The notes under the pieces are model-generated. The model had not been told where the DNA came from, made no database searches, and was given only the letters and a program-made list of their open reading frames with translations. Positions 36,396-44,026 of a stretch of 64,000 nt of DNA are shown piece by piece. The position numbers and the translations under genes are program-made. This stretch comes from Aquihabitans sp. G128. Its GTDB lineage: Bacteria > Actinomycetota > Acidimicrobiia > Acidimicrobiales > Iamiaceae. The DNA lies in contig NZ_CP077604.1 of NCBI RefSeq assembly GCF_019048865.1, forward strand, positions 4,278,001 to 4,342,000, in the 5' to 3' direction. Numbering within the stretch: the first letter of the stretch is position 1; each line of letters starts with the position of its first letter.

Positions 36396-36451
36396 CTGCG
36401 AAGTTGTTGCGCTTCTGCACGCAGGCGGTGCAGAAGGGCAACAACTCCGCG
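36396..36451. repeat. Long intergenic hairpin A, 3' of the AlkA-like gene
   Basis: Arms GTTGTTGCGCTTCTGCAC (36403-36420) and GTGCAGAAGGGCAACAAC (36428-36445) pair at 17 of 18 positions around a 7-base loop; outer bases extend the stem to ~22 bp. A G-rich stretch follows. Possible transcript-end hairpin and member of the family also seen at 37437, 59602 and 61361. Confidence 0.65.
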
Positions 36452-36484
36452 GGGCGGGGGCCTTCCGAGGGGGCGGGGCGAGGG

Positions 36485-37366
36485 TCAGAGGCGGTGGGCG
36501 GCGGCGCGGACGAGGACGCTGGCCCAGGTGCGGTAGGGCTGCCAGGGCTCGGCGATGCGAGCCAGCTCGTCGGGGGTGGCGGGGTGGCCGAGGCCGTAGA
36601 GCTCGCCGACGAGGGCCAGGAGCCGGGGCTCGGCGGTGGCCAGCACGTCGGCGAAGCCGGTGCCGCGGACGACGATGAGCATGGCGTAGAAGGGGCCGAT
36701 GCCCGGGATCGACTGGAGGTCGGCGATGGCGGCCTCGGGGCCGAGCCGCTGGAGGCGGTCGACGTCGAGCTGGCCGTCGAGCGCGGCACGAGCCACGCCG
36801 TGGAGGCGGTCGACCTTGGCGTCGAGCCCGGGGAACGCCTGGACCGCCAGGAGCTGCTCGGGCGTGGGGAACGCCGCGGCTCGCCGGCCGGCCAGCTCGA
36901 AGGTGGCGCCGTGCTCCTCGCTCAGGCGCTGCCGCACCTTCGCCATCTGCTTGCCCGACCGGCGGGCCGACAGGACCGACCACGCCGCCGCCTCGTAGGG
37001 CGAGTGGAACAGCGGCGGCCGCAGCCCCGGCGCCGCCGCTTGGAGCCGACCGATCACGGGGTCGCGCCGGCCCACGTCGTCGAAGCCGGCGCCGTCGTGG
37101 TCGAGCGACAGGATCCGGGCGGTCTGGCGGGCCACCACCTCGAACGGGCCGGCCACCACGTTGGCCCGCACCGCCCCGTCGACCTGGGTGACCTCGACGG
37201 CGCCGTGCCCGTCGAGCGAGTCCAGGCAGAACGCCAGCCGCATGGTCCCGTCGAACCGCTCGTCGTGGCGGTGCCCGAAGCCCATCGACGCCACCTCCTC
37301 CAGCGAGAACGCCCCGGTGCACGGGAGCTCGACGGCGGTGGACGGGGCGGTGGTGGCGCTGGACAT
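36485..37366 (-). CDS. DNA-3-methyladenine glycosylase-like (AlkA/HhH-GPD) protein
   Basis: 293 residues. The C-terminal half has the helix-hairpin-helix LQSIPGIGPFYAMLIVVRGT expected of HhH-GPD base-excision glycosylases. The N-terminal domain (FSLEEVASMGFGHRHDERFD) resembles AlkA domain 1. Family enzymes flip out alkylated purines and cut the glycosidic bond with an Asp about ten residues past the hairpin; here that site reads LATAEPRL, with Glu where Asp is expected. It may be active with Glu, or be a DNA-binding relative. A 23-bp perfect palindrome lies 20 bases upstream of the ATG, so expression is probably repressor-controlled. Confidence 0.82.
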   Translation of the reverse strand: MSSATTAPSTAVELPCTGAFSLEEVASMGFGHRHDERFDGTMRLAFCLDSLDGHGAVEVTQVDGAVRANVVAGPFEVVARQTARILSLDHDGAGFDDVGRRDPVIGRLQAAAPGLRPPLFHSPYEAAAWSVLSARRSGKQMAKVRQRLSEEHGATFELAGRRAAAFPTPEQLLAVQAFPGLDAKVDRLHGVARAALDGQLDVDRLQRLGPEAAIADLQSIPGIGPFYAMLIVVRGTGFADVLATAEPRLLALVGELYGLGHPATPDELARIAEPWQPYRTWASVLVRAAAHRL

Positions 37367-37386
37367 GCCCCCACCCTGCGCCCCCA

Positions 37387-37409
37387 AACCGGTCACCTCG
37401 TGACCGGTT
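37387..37409. promoter_or_regulatory. Perfect 10-3-10 palindrome upstream of the AlkA-like gene
   Basis: Arms AACCGGTCAC and GTGACCGGTT around CTC. It ends 20 bases before the ATG at 37366, in operator position. No regulator gene is adjacent. Confidence 0.55.
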
Positions 37410-37436
37410 CACGAAGCCGCGGTGGCGGCGAACCCC

Positions 37437-37487
37437 CGAACTCGTCGCAGTTGCCTGCACCCCTCGTCGACAACTGCGACAAGTTCG
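37437..37487. repeat. Intergenic hairpin B1
   Basis: 17-bp arms CGAACTCGTCGCAGTTG and CAACTGCGACAAGTTCG (one mismatch) around a 17-base loop, followed by A and GGGG. A near-copy lies at 37533. It lies 3' of the minus-strand monooxygenase gene ending at 37608. Confidence 0.7.
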
Positions 37488-37532
37488 AGGGGTGGGGCCG
37501 TGCGGTGCCGGCCCGGGTGGCCACGTGGACCA

Positions 37533-37583
37533 CGAACTTGTCGCAGTTGCCTGCACCCCTGGTCGACAACTGCGACAGGTTCG
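37533..37583. repeat. Intergenic hairpin B2
   Basis: Arms CGAACTTGTCGCAGTTG and CAACTGCGACAGGTTCG with one mismatch; loop identical to that of B1 except for one base, followed again by AGGGGTGGGG. The tandem pair reads as a duplicated element rather than a single terminator. Confidence 0.7.
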
Positions 37584-37607
37584 AGGGGTGGGGGGCGACG
37601 GTGGCGG

Positions 37608-39398
37608 TCAGGTGATGGCGAGGCCGGTGAAGTGGCCGTCGGTGCGCCAGCGGTCGATGAGGGCGAAGAAGGCGACGGCGCCCTCGGGGTGGCCGACGAA
37701 CAGGGCGTGGTCGCTGTCGGCCGGCCGGCCCTCGTTGTTGTAGTAGCCGGGGGTGCAGTCGGGCGACGACAGGGAGCGGCCCGGGCCCGAGCGCAGCAGG
37801 TCGAGCCACGCCTCCTCGGCCTCGGCGGTGACCTCCACCCGCCCGGCGCCCTCACCGAGGGCGTGGGCCACGATCGTGGCGATGGTGCGGGCCGACTCGG
37901 TGAGGTTGTGGGGCACGTTCGAGATCAGGTTGGCGCCCTGGGTGGGCTGCACGATGAACAGGTTCGGGAAGCCGTGGACGTGGATGCCGTGCATCGTCCG
38001 CATGCCCTTGGCCCAGTGCTCCGACAGGCGGACGCCGTCGACGCCGGCGGGGTCGTAGCCGGCCCGGCGGGTGTACTCGGTGCCGACCTCGAAGCCCGAG
38101 GCGTAGATGATGCAGTCGACCTCGTACTCGCGGCCGGCCACCACCACGCCCCGCTCGGTGATGCGCTCGACGCCCTGCCCGTCGGTGTCGACGAGGTGGG
38201 TGCCCGGCTCGTTGAAGGCGTCGAGGTACTCGTCGTGGAAGCAGGGCCGCTTGCACAGCTGGCGGTACCAGGCCTTCAGCCCCTGGGCGGTCTCGGGATC
38301 GGTGACGATCGAGTCGACCCGGGCCCGGATCTCCTCCATCTTCTCGAAGTCGGAATCCTCGTAGGCCGCCAGCATCCCCTCGAGCGTCTGCTCCTCGGGC
38401 GGCAGGGCGGCGATGCGGCTGCGGATGCGGGTGGAGAGGTCGGTCCAGCCGTCCATCACCAGGTCCTCGGTGGCCAGCCCGCCGGTCTGGTTGGCGGTGA
38501 AGTTCTCCAGCCAGCGCTGCTGCCAGCCCGGGGTGGCCATCTCCTTGAACCACTCGGGGTCGGTGGGACGGTTGGCCCGCACGTCGACCGACGAGGGCGT
38601 GCGCTGGAAGACGTAGAGCTCCTCGCAGGCCCGGGCCAGGTGGGGCACGCACTGCACGGAGGTGGCGCCCGTGCCGATGATGGCCACCCGCTTGTCGGCC
38701 AGGCCGTCGAGCGGTGCGCCCGACGGGTCGCCGCCGGTGTACTCGTAGTCCCACCGGCTGGTGTGGAACGAGTGGCCGGCGAAGTCCTCGATGCCCGGGA
38801 TGCCGGGGAGCTTGGGCACGTGGAGCGGGCCGGTGCCCATGGCGAGGAAGGAGGCGGTGAACGCGTCGCCGCGGTTGGTGCGCACGATCCAGCGGGTGCG
38901 GGCCTCGTCCCACTCGAGGTCGGTGACCTCGGTGTGGAAGAGGGCGTCGTCGTAGAGGTCGAAGTGGCGGCCGATGCGCTGGCAGTGCTCCAGGATCTCC
39001 GGCGCGTGGGCGTACTTCTCCGACGGCATGTGCCCGGTCTCCTCGAGCAGCGGCATGTACACGAAGGAGGCCGTGTCGCACTGGGCGCCGGGGTAGCGGT
39101 TCCAGTACCAGGTGCCGCCGAAGTCGCCGCCCTTCTCGACGATGCGCACGTCGGTGACGCCGGCCTCCTTCAGCCGGGCCCCGGTGACCAGGCCGGCGAA
39201 GCCGCCGCCGATGAAGGCGACGGTCACGTGGTCGGTCACGGGCTCGCGCTCGGCGACGGGGGTGTACGGGTCGTCCAGGTAGTGGGCCAGTTGGCCGGTG
39301 AGCCGCAGGTACTGGTCGTTGCCGTCGGGCCGCAGCCGCTTGGCCCGCTCCTCGGCGTACTTCTCCTTGAGGGCGTCCTTGTCGACGGTGGTGCTCAT
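37608..39398 (-). CDS. Flavin-containing (Baeyer-Villiger-type) monooxygenase
   Basis: 596 residues. FAD-binding GGGFAGLVTGARL near residue 65, the NADPH-binding loop GTGATSVQCVPHLA near 235, and between them FAGHSFHTSRWDYEY, the Baeyer-Villiger fingerprint FxGxxxHxxxW. The length fits cyclohexanone- or phenylacetone-type enzymes, which insert oxygen next to a ketone using NADPH and O2. The substrate cannot be read from sequence. An 18-bp perfect palindrome 55 bases upstream suggests TetR-type control, though no regulator gene is adjacent. Two tandem hairpins follow the stop codon. Confidence 0.92.
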   Translation of the reverse strand: MSTTVDKDALKEKYAEERAKRLRPDGNDQYLRLTGQLAHYLDDPYTPVAEREPVTDHVTVAFIGGGFAGLVTGARLKEAGVTDVRIVEKGGDFGGTWYWNRYPGAQCDTASFVYMPLLEETGHMPSEKYAHAPEILEHCQRIGRHFDLYDDALFHTEVTDLEWDEARTRWIVRTNRGDAFTASFLAMGTGPLHVPKLPGIPGIEDFAGHSFHTSRWDYEYTGGDPSGAPLDGLADKRVAIIGTGATSVQCVPHLARACEELYVFQRTPSSVDVRANRPTDPEWFKEMATPGWQQRWLENFTANQTGGLATEDLVMDGWTDLSTRIRSRIAALPPEEQTLEGMLAAYEDSDFEKMEEIRARVDSIVTDPETAQGLKAWYRQLCKRPCFHDEYLDAFNEPGTHLVDTDGQGVERITERGVVVAGREYEVDCIIYASGFEVGTEYTRRAGYDPAGVDGVRLSEHWAKGMRTMHGIHVHGFPNLFIVQPTQGANLISNVPHNLTESARTIATIVAHALGEGAGRVEVTAEAEEAWLDLLRSGPGRSLSSPDCTPGYYNNEGRPADSDHALFVGHPEGAVAFFALIDRWRTDGHFTGLAIT

Positions 39399-39452
39399 CG
39401 GTGGCTGCTCCGGCCTCGGTCGGGGGCGTCAGGAAGGGTTGCGGGGGCGAAT

Positions 39453-39470
39453 CTTGACCCGCGGGTCAAG
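39453..39470. promoter_or_regulatory. 18-bp perfect palindrome between the monooxygenase and esterase genes
   Basis: CTTGACCCGCGGGTCAAG, 54 bases upstream of the minus-strand ATG at 39398 and 94 bases before the plus-strand ATG at 39565. The left arm contains TTGACC, a -35-like hexamer. Operator for a TetR- or MarR-like factor encoded elsewhere is the likely role. Confidence 0.55.
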
Positions 39471-39480
39471 TCTGGCAGAC

Positions 39481-39504
39481 GCTCCCCGGCCATGCTCGGG
39501 GAGC
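39481..39504. promoter_or_regulatory. Hairpin upstream of the esterase gene
   Basis: GCTCCCCG and CGGGGAGC arms (8 bp, perfect) around eight bases. It lies upstream of the TACGGT promoter hexamer, so it would be DNA-level regulation rather than a leader structure. Confidence 0.3.
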
Positions 39505-39551
39505 GACGGGCGGACGGGGGAGCGGCTCACGGATCGCTCACACCTGCTGCG

Positions 39552-39557
39552 TACGGT
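39552..39557 (+). promoter_or_regulatory. TACGGT -10-like hexamer of the lipoprotein esterase gene
   Basis: Seven bases separate the hexamer from the ATG at 39565; a leaderless arrangement. Confidence 0.4.
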
Positions 39558-39564
39558 GCGCGAC

Positions 39565-40727
39565 ATGACCACGCTCCCACGCCGCCTCGCCGGCCTCCTC
39601 CTCGTGACGACCCTCGCGGTGCTGGGCCTGGCCGCCTGCCAGCCCGCCTTCGACGCGGGCGGCCGCACCAGCTCGATCACCAAGGTGTCCACCAGCACCG
39701 TCGACGGCTGGCGCTACGACTTCTACCGGAACACCGCGTACCCCTGCGCGGTGAGCGGGTACCAGACGTTCACCATCGCCACCCGGGTCGGCTCGTCGCC
39801 CACCGCCAGCCGGCCGCTCTGGGTGCGCATGCACGGCGGCGGGGTGGGCTACTTCACCTCGGCCGGCGTGGTCGTGCCCAACACCAAGCAGAAGGTGGAG
39901 GAGGGCCCGGCCACCCAGCGCAGCCAGCTCAACGGTGCCCTGGTGGACGACGTGCGGGCCGACGCCGCCGGCTTCCGGCTGCTGACGGTGAGCATGTGCG
40001 ACCACGACATCTACGGCGGCGCCGACATCCCGGACCCGAACAACCCCGGCACCATCCCCGGCGGCGGGCCCCGCACGGTCAACGGCCTCTACGCCACCAA
40101 GGCAGCCGTGCAGTTCACCCTCGGGGCGTACCCGACGAGCGACTACTTCCTCCACGGCGGCAGCGCCGGCTCCTATGGCAGCTACCACGTGGCATGGTCG
40201 CTCCAGGAGCAGGGCATTCCCCCACCGGCGTGGTGGCCGACTCCGGGGTGCTCAACGCGCAGTGGCTGGCGGCCATGGGCGACGACCCCGAGTGCGGGCG
40301 CACCACCGAGGCCCGCACCGAGATCCCCAAGCGCCTGCACACCGACATCACCGACCCGGCCAACCAGCCGGACCTGCTGATCGCCGAGGGTCGGCTGACC
40401 GTGCCGATCGTCGACGTGTACAGCATCGGCGACCCGAACGTCTGCGGGCAGCGGCCGATGTCGTGCCCGATGCCCGACGGGTCCCACGCCACCCTGGGCT
40501 CGGCCGACTGCGTGCACGCCCGGGTGCGGGCCGCCATCCTCGGCCAGGGCGCCGGTTCCCGCTCCCGGTCCATGCGGCTGTGCGTGAGCCCGGCGGACCA
40601 GCCCGGCTCCTGTGCCACCCACGTGTCGACCGGGAAGGCCGGGCTCACCAACACCCTGGCGCCGTGGCCCGCCGACTACGCGGCGTCGATCCTGGGATGG
40701 GTCCACACCCGCATGGCCGACGACTGA
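39565..40727 (+). CDS. Lipoprotein alpha/beta-hydrolase (esterase-like), frameshifted
   Basis: 387 residues if one C is added to the C5 run at 40219-40223. Signal peptide with lipobox LAAC predicts a membrane-anchored exported enzyme. HGGG (oxyanion hole) lies in RMHGGGVGYF and the nucleophile elbow in HGGSAGSYGSY. The frame breaks just after SLQEQGI; the other frame resumes TGVVADSGVLNAQWLAAMGD and continues to a catalytic-looking C-terminus with several Cys. The layout resembles pectin-acetylesterase or polyhydroxybutyrate-depolymerase-like secreted hydrolases; the exact family is uncertain. Both parts show normal codon use, so an under-called homopolymer is the likely cause. Confidence 0.75.
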
Positions 40728-40768
40728 GGCGCCGGTCGGCAGGGGTGGACCGAGCAACGCCGCCGCCA

Positions 40769-40789
40769 GGTTGAGCAGCGGCTGCTCAG
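40769..40789. promoter_or_regulatory. Shared 21-bp element, copy 1
   Basis: Begins GGTTGAGCAGCGG and ends CTGCTCAG; contains the palindromic arms TGAGCAGC/GCTGCTCA. It lies 77 bases before the ATG at 40866. Copy 2 at 49307-49327 matches 19 of 21 bases and lies 79 bases before another start. Confidence 0.55.
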
Positions 40790-40865
40790 TCGCTCGCCGC
40801 CGTTCCGGGAGATGGTGCTCTCGCCTCGAGGCGGGAAGCTCCCGCCGCCGCAGCTGGAGCTCCCC

Positions 40866-41684
40866 ATGAAGAACCGCACCCGTTCCCTCGTCGCCACCGC
40901 GGTGGTCGCCCTCGTCGCCTTCGGCGGCGTGACCGCCGCCTCGGCCTTCGGCGCCGGCGGCGAGACGCCGGTGGAGCAGCAGCCCGCCCCGGTCGACACC
41001 CGGGCCAACGGCACCTCGATCCCCGTCCAGCGGGAGTTCGTCTCGGTGGCCCCGTGCCGCATCGCCGACACCCGTTCCGCCAGCGCCGGCAAGCTGCAGC
41101 CCGGCCAGCCCCGGCTCATCACCGTGGCCGGCACGTCGGCCTTCCCGGCCCAGGGCGGCCACGCCGGCGGCTGCGGCGTCCCGAGCAACGCGGCGGCTGC
41201 CGTCGTCTCGTTGACCTCCACCCAGGCGGCCGGCGCCGGCTACCTGCGGGCCTGGGCCTTCGGCGGGTCCGAGCCCACCGCCACCGTCCTCAACTGGACC
41301 AAGCTCGGCGGGGGCGGCATCACCACCGGCGCCACCGTGCCGATCAACGGCGGCATGGACATCAAGGGCTTCGGCAAGGCCACCGACATCGTCATCGACG
41401 TCACCGGCTACTACGTCGAGCCGATCGCCGCGGTCATCTCCTCCGGTGGCAACCTCGGCAGCCACTCGAGCACCGTCACCAGCGCCTCACGGGACTCGCT
41501 CGGGGCCTACACCGTGAACTTCAGCCAGAACATGGAGGGCTGTGCCATCCAGGTCACCGCCGAGACCTCCTTCTACTCGGGCGGCTCGGAGATCATCGGC
41601 AACCACGCCGCCATCTACCTCCGCAACGTGACCGCTGCCGGCGCCTACGGGGACACCAACTTCTCCCTCACCGTCACCTGCTGA
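40866..41684 (+). CDS. Secreted protein with PCRIADTR domain
   Basis: 272 residues. Signal peptide (LVATAVVALVAFGGVTAASA) followed by a domain that opens FVSVAPCRIADTRSA, runs through VSLTSTQAAGAGYLRAWAFG and ends IDVTGYYV. This module occurs in many secreted actinobacterial proteins, often beside peptidoglycan or repeat domains; its role is unknown. The last ~90 residues form a second beta-rich domain with two Cys (MEGCAIQVTAET; SLTVTC). No anchor, so probably released. A strong terminator hairpin follows. Its promoter carries the shared 21-bp element. Confidence 0.78.
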   Translation: MKNRTRSLVATAVVALVAFGGVTAASAFGAGGETPVEQQPAPVDTRANGTSIPVQREFVSVAPCRIADTRSASAGKLQPGQPRLITVAGTSAFPAQGGHAGGCGVPSNAAAAVVSLTSTQAAGAGYLRAWAFGGSEPTATVLNWTKLGGGGITTGATVPINGGMDIKGFGKATDIVIDVTGYYVEPIAAVISSGGNLGSHSSTVTSASRDSLGAYTVNFSQNMEGCAIQVTAETSFYSGGSEIIGNHAAIYLRNVTAAGAYGDTNFSLTVTC

Positions 41685-41707
41685 GCCTCGGCCGGCGAAC
41701 GCGACGC

Positions 41708-41739
41708 CCGGTGGGCCGGTCCTCGGACCGGCCCACCGG
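41708..41739 (+). terminator. Strong hairpin terminator after the PCRIADTR protein gene
   Basis: 15-bp perfect stem (CGGTGGGCCGGTC / GACCGGCCCACCG core) with a CTCG tetraloop, 24 bases after the stop codon. No T run, as is usual at this GC content. Confidence 0.65.
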
Positions 41740-41817
41740 CGCGCCCCGACCCGTGTGCGACATCGGTGGAGTCTTGCCTCTTCGGCAAGGCCTGGTGCGC
41801 TTGGCGACGGGCCTCCG

Positions 41818-41823
41818 TACGGT
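41818..41823 (+). promoter_or_regulatory. TACGGT -10-like hexamer of the flavoprotein gene
   Basis: Six bases separate the hexamer from ATG 41830; a leaderless arrangement. A CTTGCC/GGCAAG hairpin lies upstream at 41773-41789. Confidence 0.4.
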
Positions 41824-41829
41824 GCTCGC

Positions 41830-42828
41830 ATGGACGCGACGCAGGGCACGAACGAGGAACGAGACACCGGCGAGCTGGCCGAGGGCTACGACGTGGTGGT
41901 GGTCGGCGGGGGCGCCGCCGGGCTGAGCGGGGCGCTGTCGCTGGGCCGAGCCCGACGGCGGGTCCTGGTGGTGGACGCCGGCCAGCCCCGCAACGCGCCG
42001 GCCGAGGGCGTCCACGTGTTCCTCACCCGGGACGGCATCAGCCCGCAGGAGCTGGTGGCGATCGGCCGCGACGAGGTCCGCCGCTACGGCGGCCGCGTCA
42101 CCCACGGGACGGTCGTGGCGCTCGACCGCGTCGAAGGCGGCTTCGCCGTCGAGCTCGCCGACGGCCGCCGCACCCGGGCCAAGAAGCTGCTGGTGACGAC
42201 CGGGCTGGTCGACGTGCTGCCCGACATCCCGGGCCTGCGCGAGCTGTGGGGCACCGACGTCATCCACTGCCCGTACTGCCACGGCTGGGAGGTGCAGGAC
42301 GAGCCCATCGGCGTCCTCGGTCAGAACGCCATGGCGGTGCACCAGGCGCTGATGTTCCGCCAGTGGTCCGACGACATCGTGCTGTTCCGCCACCGGGCCC
42401 CGGCGCTCACCGACGAGCAGGCCGAGCAGCTCGCGGCGCGGGGGATCCGGGTGGTCGACGACGAGGTGGTGGCCCTGGAGCGCGATGGCTCGGGCCGGCT
42501 CGCCGGCGTGCGGGTGGCCACCGGCGAGGTGGTGCCCCGCGTGGCGGTGGCCACCGCGTCCCGGCTGGAAGCCCGGGGCGAGGTGCTCGGCCTGCTCGGG
42601 CTCGAGGTGACGCCCCACCCCCTCGGCGCCGACCTGGCGACGATGGTGCCGTCGGACGCCATGGGCAAGACCGCGGTCGACGGCGTGTGGGTGGCCGGCA
42701 ACGTGACCGACCCCATGGCCCAGGTCATCACGTCTGCTGCGGCCGCCATGATGGCGGGCGCCGCCATCAACGCCGACCTCATGGCCGAGGAGCTGGCGGC
42801 GGCCGTCAGCGCCGCCCGTGCCGGCTGA
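41830..42828 (+). CDS. Thioredoxin-reductase-like FAD/NAD(P)-dependent oxidoreductase
   Basis: 332 residues. FAD site VVVGGGAAGLSGALSLGRA near residue 25; redox Cys pair CPYCHGWE near 150, the position of CxxC in thioredoxin reductases; C-terminal FAD motif GVWVAGNVTDPMAQV. The CPYCHG form marks a divergent branch rather than canonical TrxB, and no thioredoxin gene is adjacent. It probably reduces a thiol protein or small disulfide using NADPH. Its last 23 bases overlap the convergent LpqC-like gene. Confidence 0.87.
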   Translation: MDATQGTNEERDTGELAEGYDVVVVGGGAAGLSGALSLGRARRRVLVVDAGQPRNAPAEGVHVFLTRDGISPQELVAIGRDEVRRYGGRVTHGTVVALDRVEGGFAVELADGRRTRAKKLLVTTGLVDVLPDIPGLRELWGTDVIHCPYCHGWEVQDEPIGVLGQNAMAVHQALMFRQWSDDIVLFRHRAPALTDEQAEQLAARGIRVVDDEVVALERDGSGRLAGVRVATGEVVPRVAVATASRLEARGEVLGLLGLEVTPHPLGADLATMVPSDAMGKTAVDGVWVAGNVTDPMAQVITSAAAAMMAGAAINADLMAEELAAAVSAARAG

Positions 42829-43921
42829 GGAAGTCCCAGATCTGGAGGCTCGAGTCGAGGTCCTCGTAGACCGGGCCCACCTTGCCGGAGCCCCCGCCGG
42901 GGTGGCCCATCCAGGCGTGCGAGGCGCCGGCGACCTCGAGGAAGGCCACCTCGGTGTCGTCACCGCACGGCGTCCACGATCGGATGGTGAGGTCGGGGTT
43001 GGCGGGATCGGTCGTCACCTCCGGATGGTCGGGGCAGCCGTCCGCTGCGGCCAGCGTCGTCACCCCGTCGATCGGTGGCTGGAACGCCACGCCGCTGATG
43101 GCGTTCGGACCGATCCCGCCGTCGATCGGCACGTTCTGGTCGCCGCTGCCGTGGATGTGGAGGACCGACACCGGCTGCGAGGGGCGGCAGCCGTCGAGCT
43201 CCAAGGCGCTCGACTGCACGCCGATCGCCGCCACGCGATCGGCCAGCTCGCAGGCCAGGCGGTAGGCGAGGATGCCGCCGTTGGAGTGGCCGGCCGCGAA
43301 CACCCGGTCGGCATCGACGGGGTACTCCGCCTCGACGCGGTCGATGAGCAGGCGGACGAAGGCGACGTCGTCGACGTCCTGCCTCACCGCTGGGCCACAG
43401 CACGCCCCGCCGTTCCACGTGCGGAGGTCCGTGCCGCGCGCACCGGCACCGATGCCGTCGGGGTAGGCGACGATGAAGTCGTTGGCCTCCGCCAGCCCGC
43501 TGAACCCCGAGCTCCGCTCGAACTGGAGGCCCGAGCCGGTCCCTCCGTGGAGGGCGACGAGCAGTGGCACCCTCGGCCCGTCGGTGCCGGCCCGGACAGC
43601 TGGCGGGACGTGCAGGTGGTAGGTGCGCTCCCGCCCGTCCGGGGTCCGCAGCGTGGCGTCCACCGTCCGCGCCCGCACCGCGACCGCAGGTCGGACGGTG
43701 GTGCCGTCGGGGTCGACCACCGGCGCGGGAGCGGTGGTGGTGCTCGACGGTGTCGTCGGGCCGGCCGTGGCGTCGCTCCTGGCTTCGCCGCTGGCGGTGG
43801 GTGCAGTTGGCGAGCCGGTCGAGGTGGTCGCGGCCGTGTCGGCGTCGGAGCTGCAGGCCGAGGCGACCAGGGCGAGGGAGCAGGCGAGGGCCGCAGCGGC
43901 CCAGCGGTGGCGACGGTTCAC
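42806..43921 (-). CDS. LpqC-like lipoprotein esterase (polyhydroxybutyrate-depolymerase family)
   Basis: 371 residues from GTG 43921. Lipoprotein signal with lipobox ASAC, a ~60-residue Thr/Ser/Pro-rich tether, then an alpha/beta-hydrolase fold: oxyanion loop LLVALHGGTGSG, GGACCG Cys pair, nucleophile elbow FAAGHSNGG, and a catalytic His near GASHAWMGHPG. This matches the LpqC/PHB-depolymerase/feruloyl esterase group, which cleaves esters outside the cell. It diverges from the EthA-like monooxygenase gene, which makes lactones or esters from ketones; a Baeyer-Villiger then esterase route is a plausible inference. Confidence 0.87.
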   Translation of the reverse strand: MNRRHRWAAAALACSLALVASACSSDADTAATTSTGSPTAPTASGEARSDATAGPTTPSSTTTAPAPVVDPDGTTVRPAVAVRARTVDATLRTPDGRERTYHLHVPPAVRAGTDGPRVPLLVALHGGTGSGLQFERSSGFSGLAEANDFIVAYPDGIGAGARGTDLRTWNGGACCGPAVRQDVDDVAFVRLLIDRVEAEYPVDADRVFAAGHSNGGILAYRLACELADRVAAIGVQSSALELDGCRPSQPVSVLHIHGSGDQNVPIDGGIGPNAISGVAFQPPIDGVTTLAAADGCPDHPEVTTDPANPDLTIRSWTPCGDDTEVAFLEVAGASHAWMGHPGGGSGKVGPVYEDLDSSLQIWDFLSRHGRR

Positions 43922-43948
43922 GGCCGCAGCCTGGCACCGGGGTGTGAG

Positions 43949-43961
43949 GGTTCCGTGAACC
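43949..43961. promoter_or_regulatory. Short palindrome between the esterase and EthA-like genes
   Basis: GGTTC-CGT-GAACC in a 105-base divergent promoter, with a TAGCGT -10-like hexamer at 43982-43987 for the plus-strand gene. Weak evidence for a shared operator. Confidence 0.3.
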
Positions 43962-44026
43962 GGTCGTTGCCGGGCGGCGGGTAGCGTCGCCGCCTGGGGC
44001 GGGGGCCCGACGAGTGGAGGAACGAC

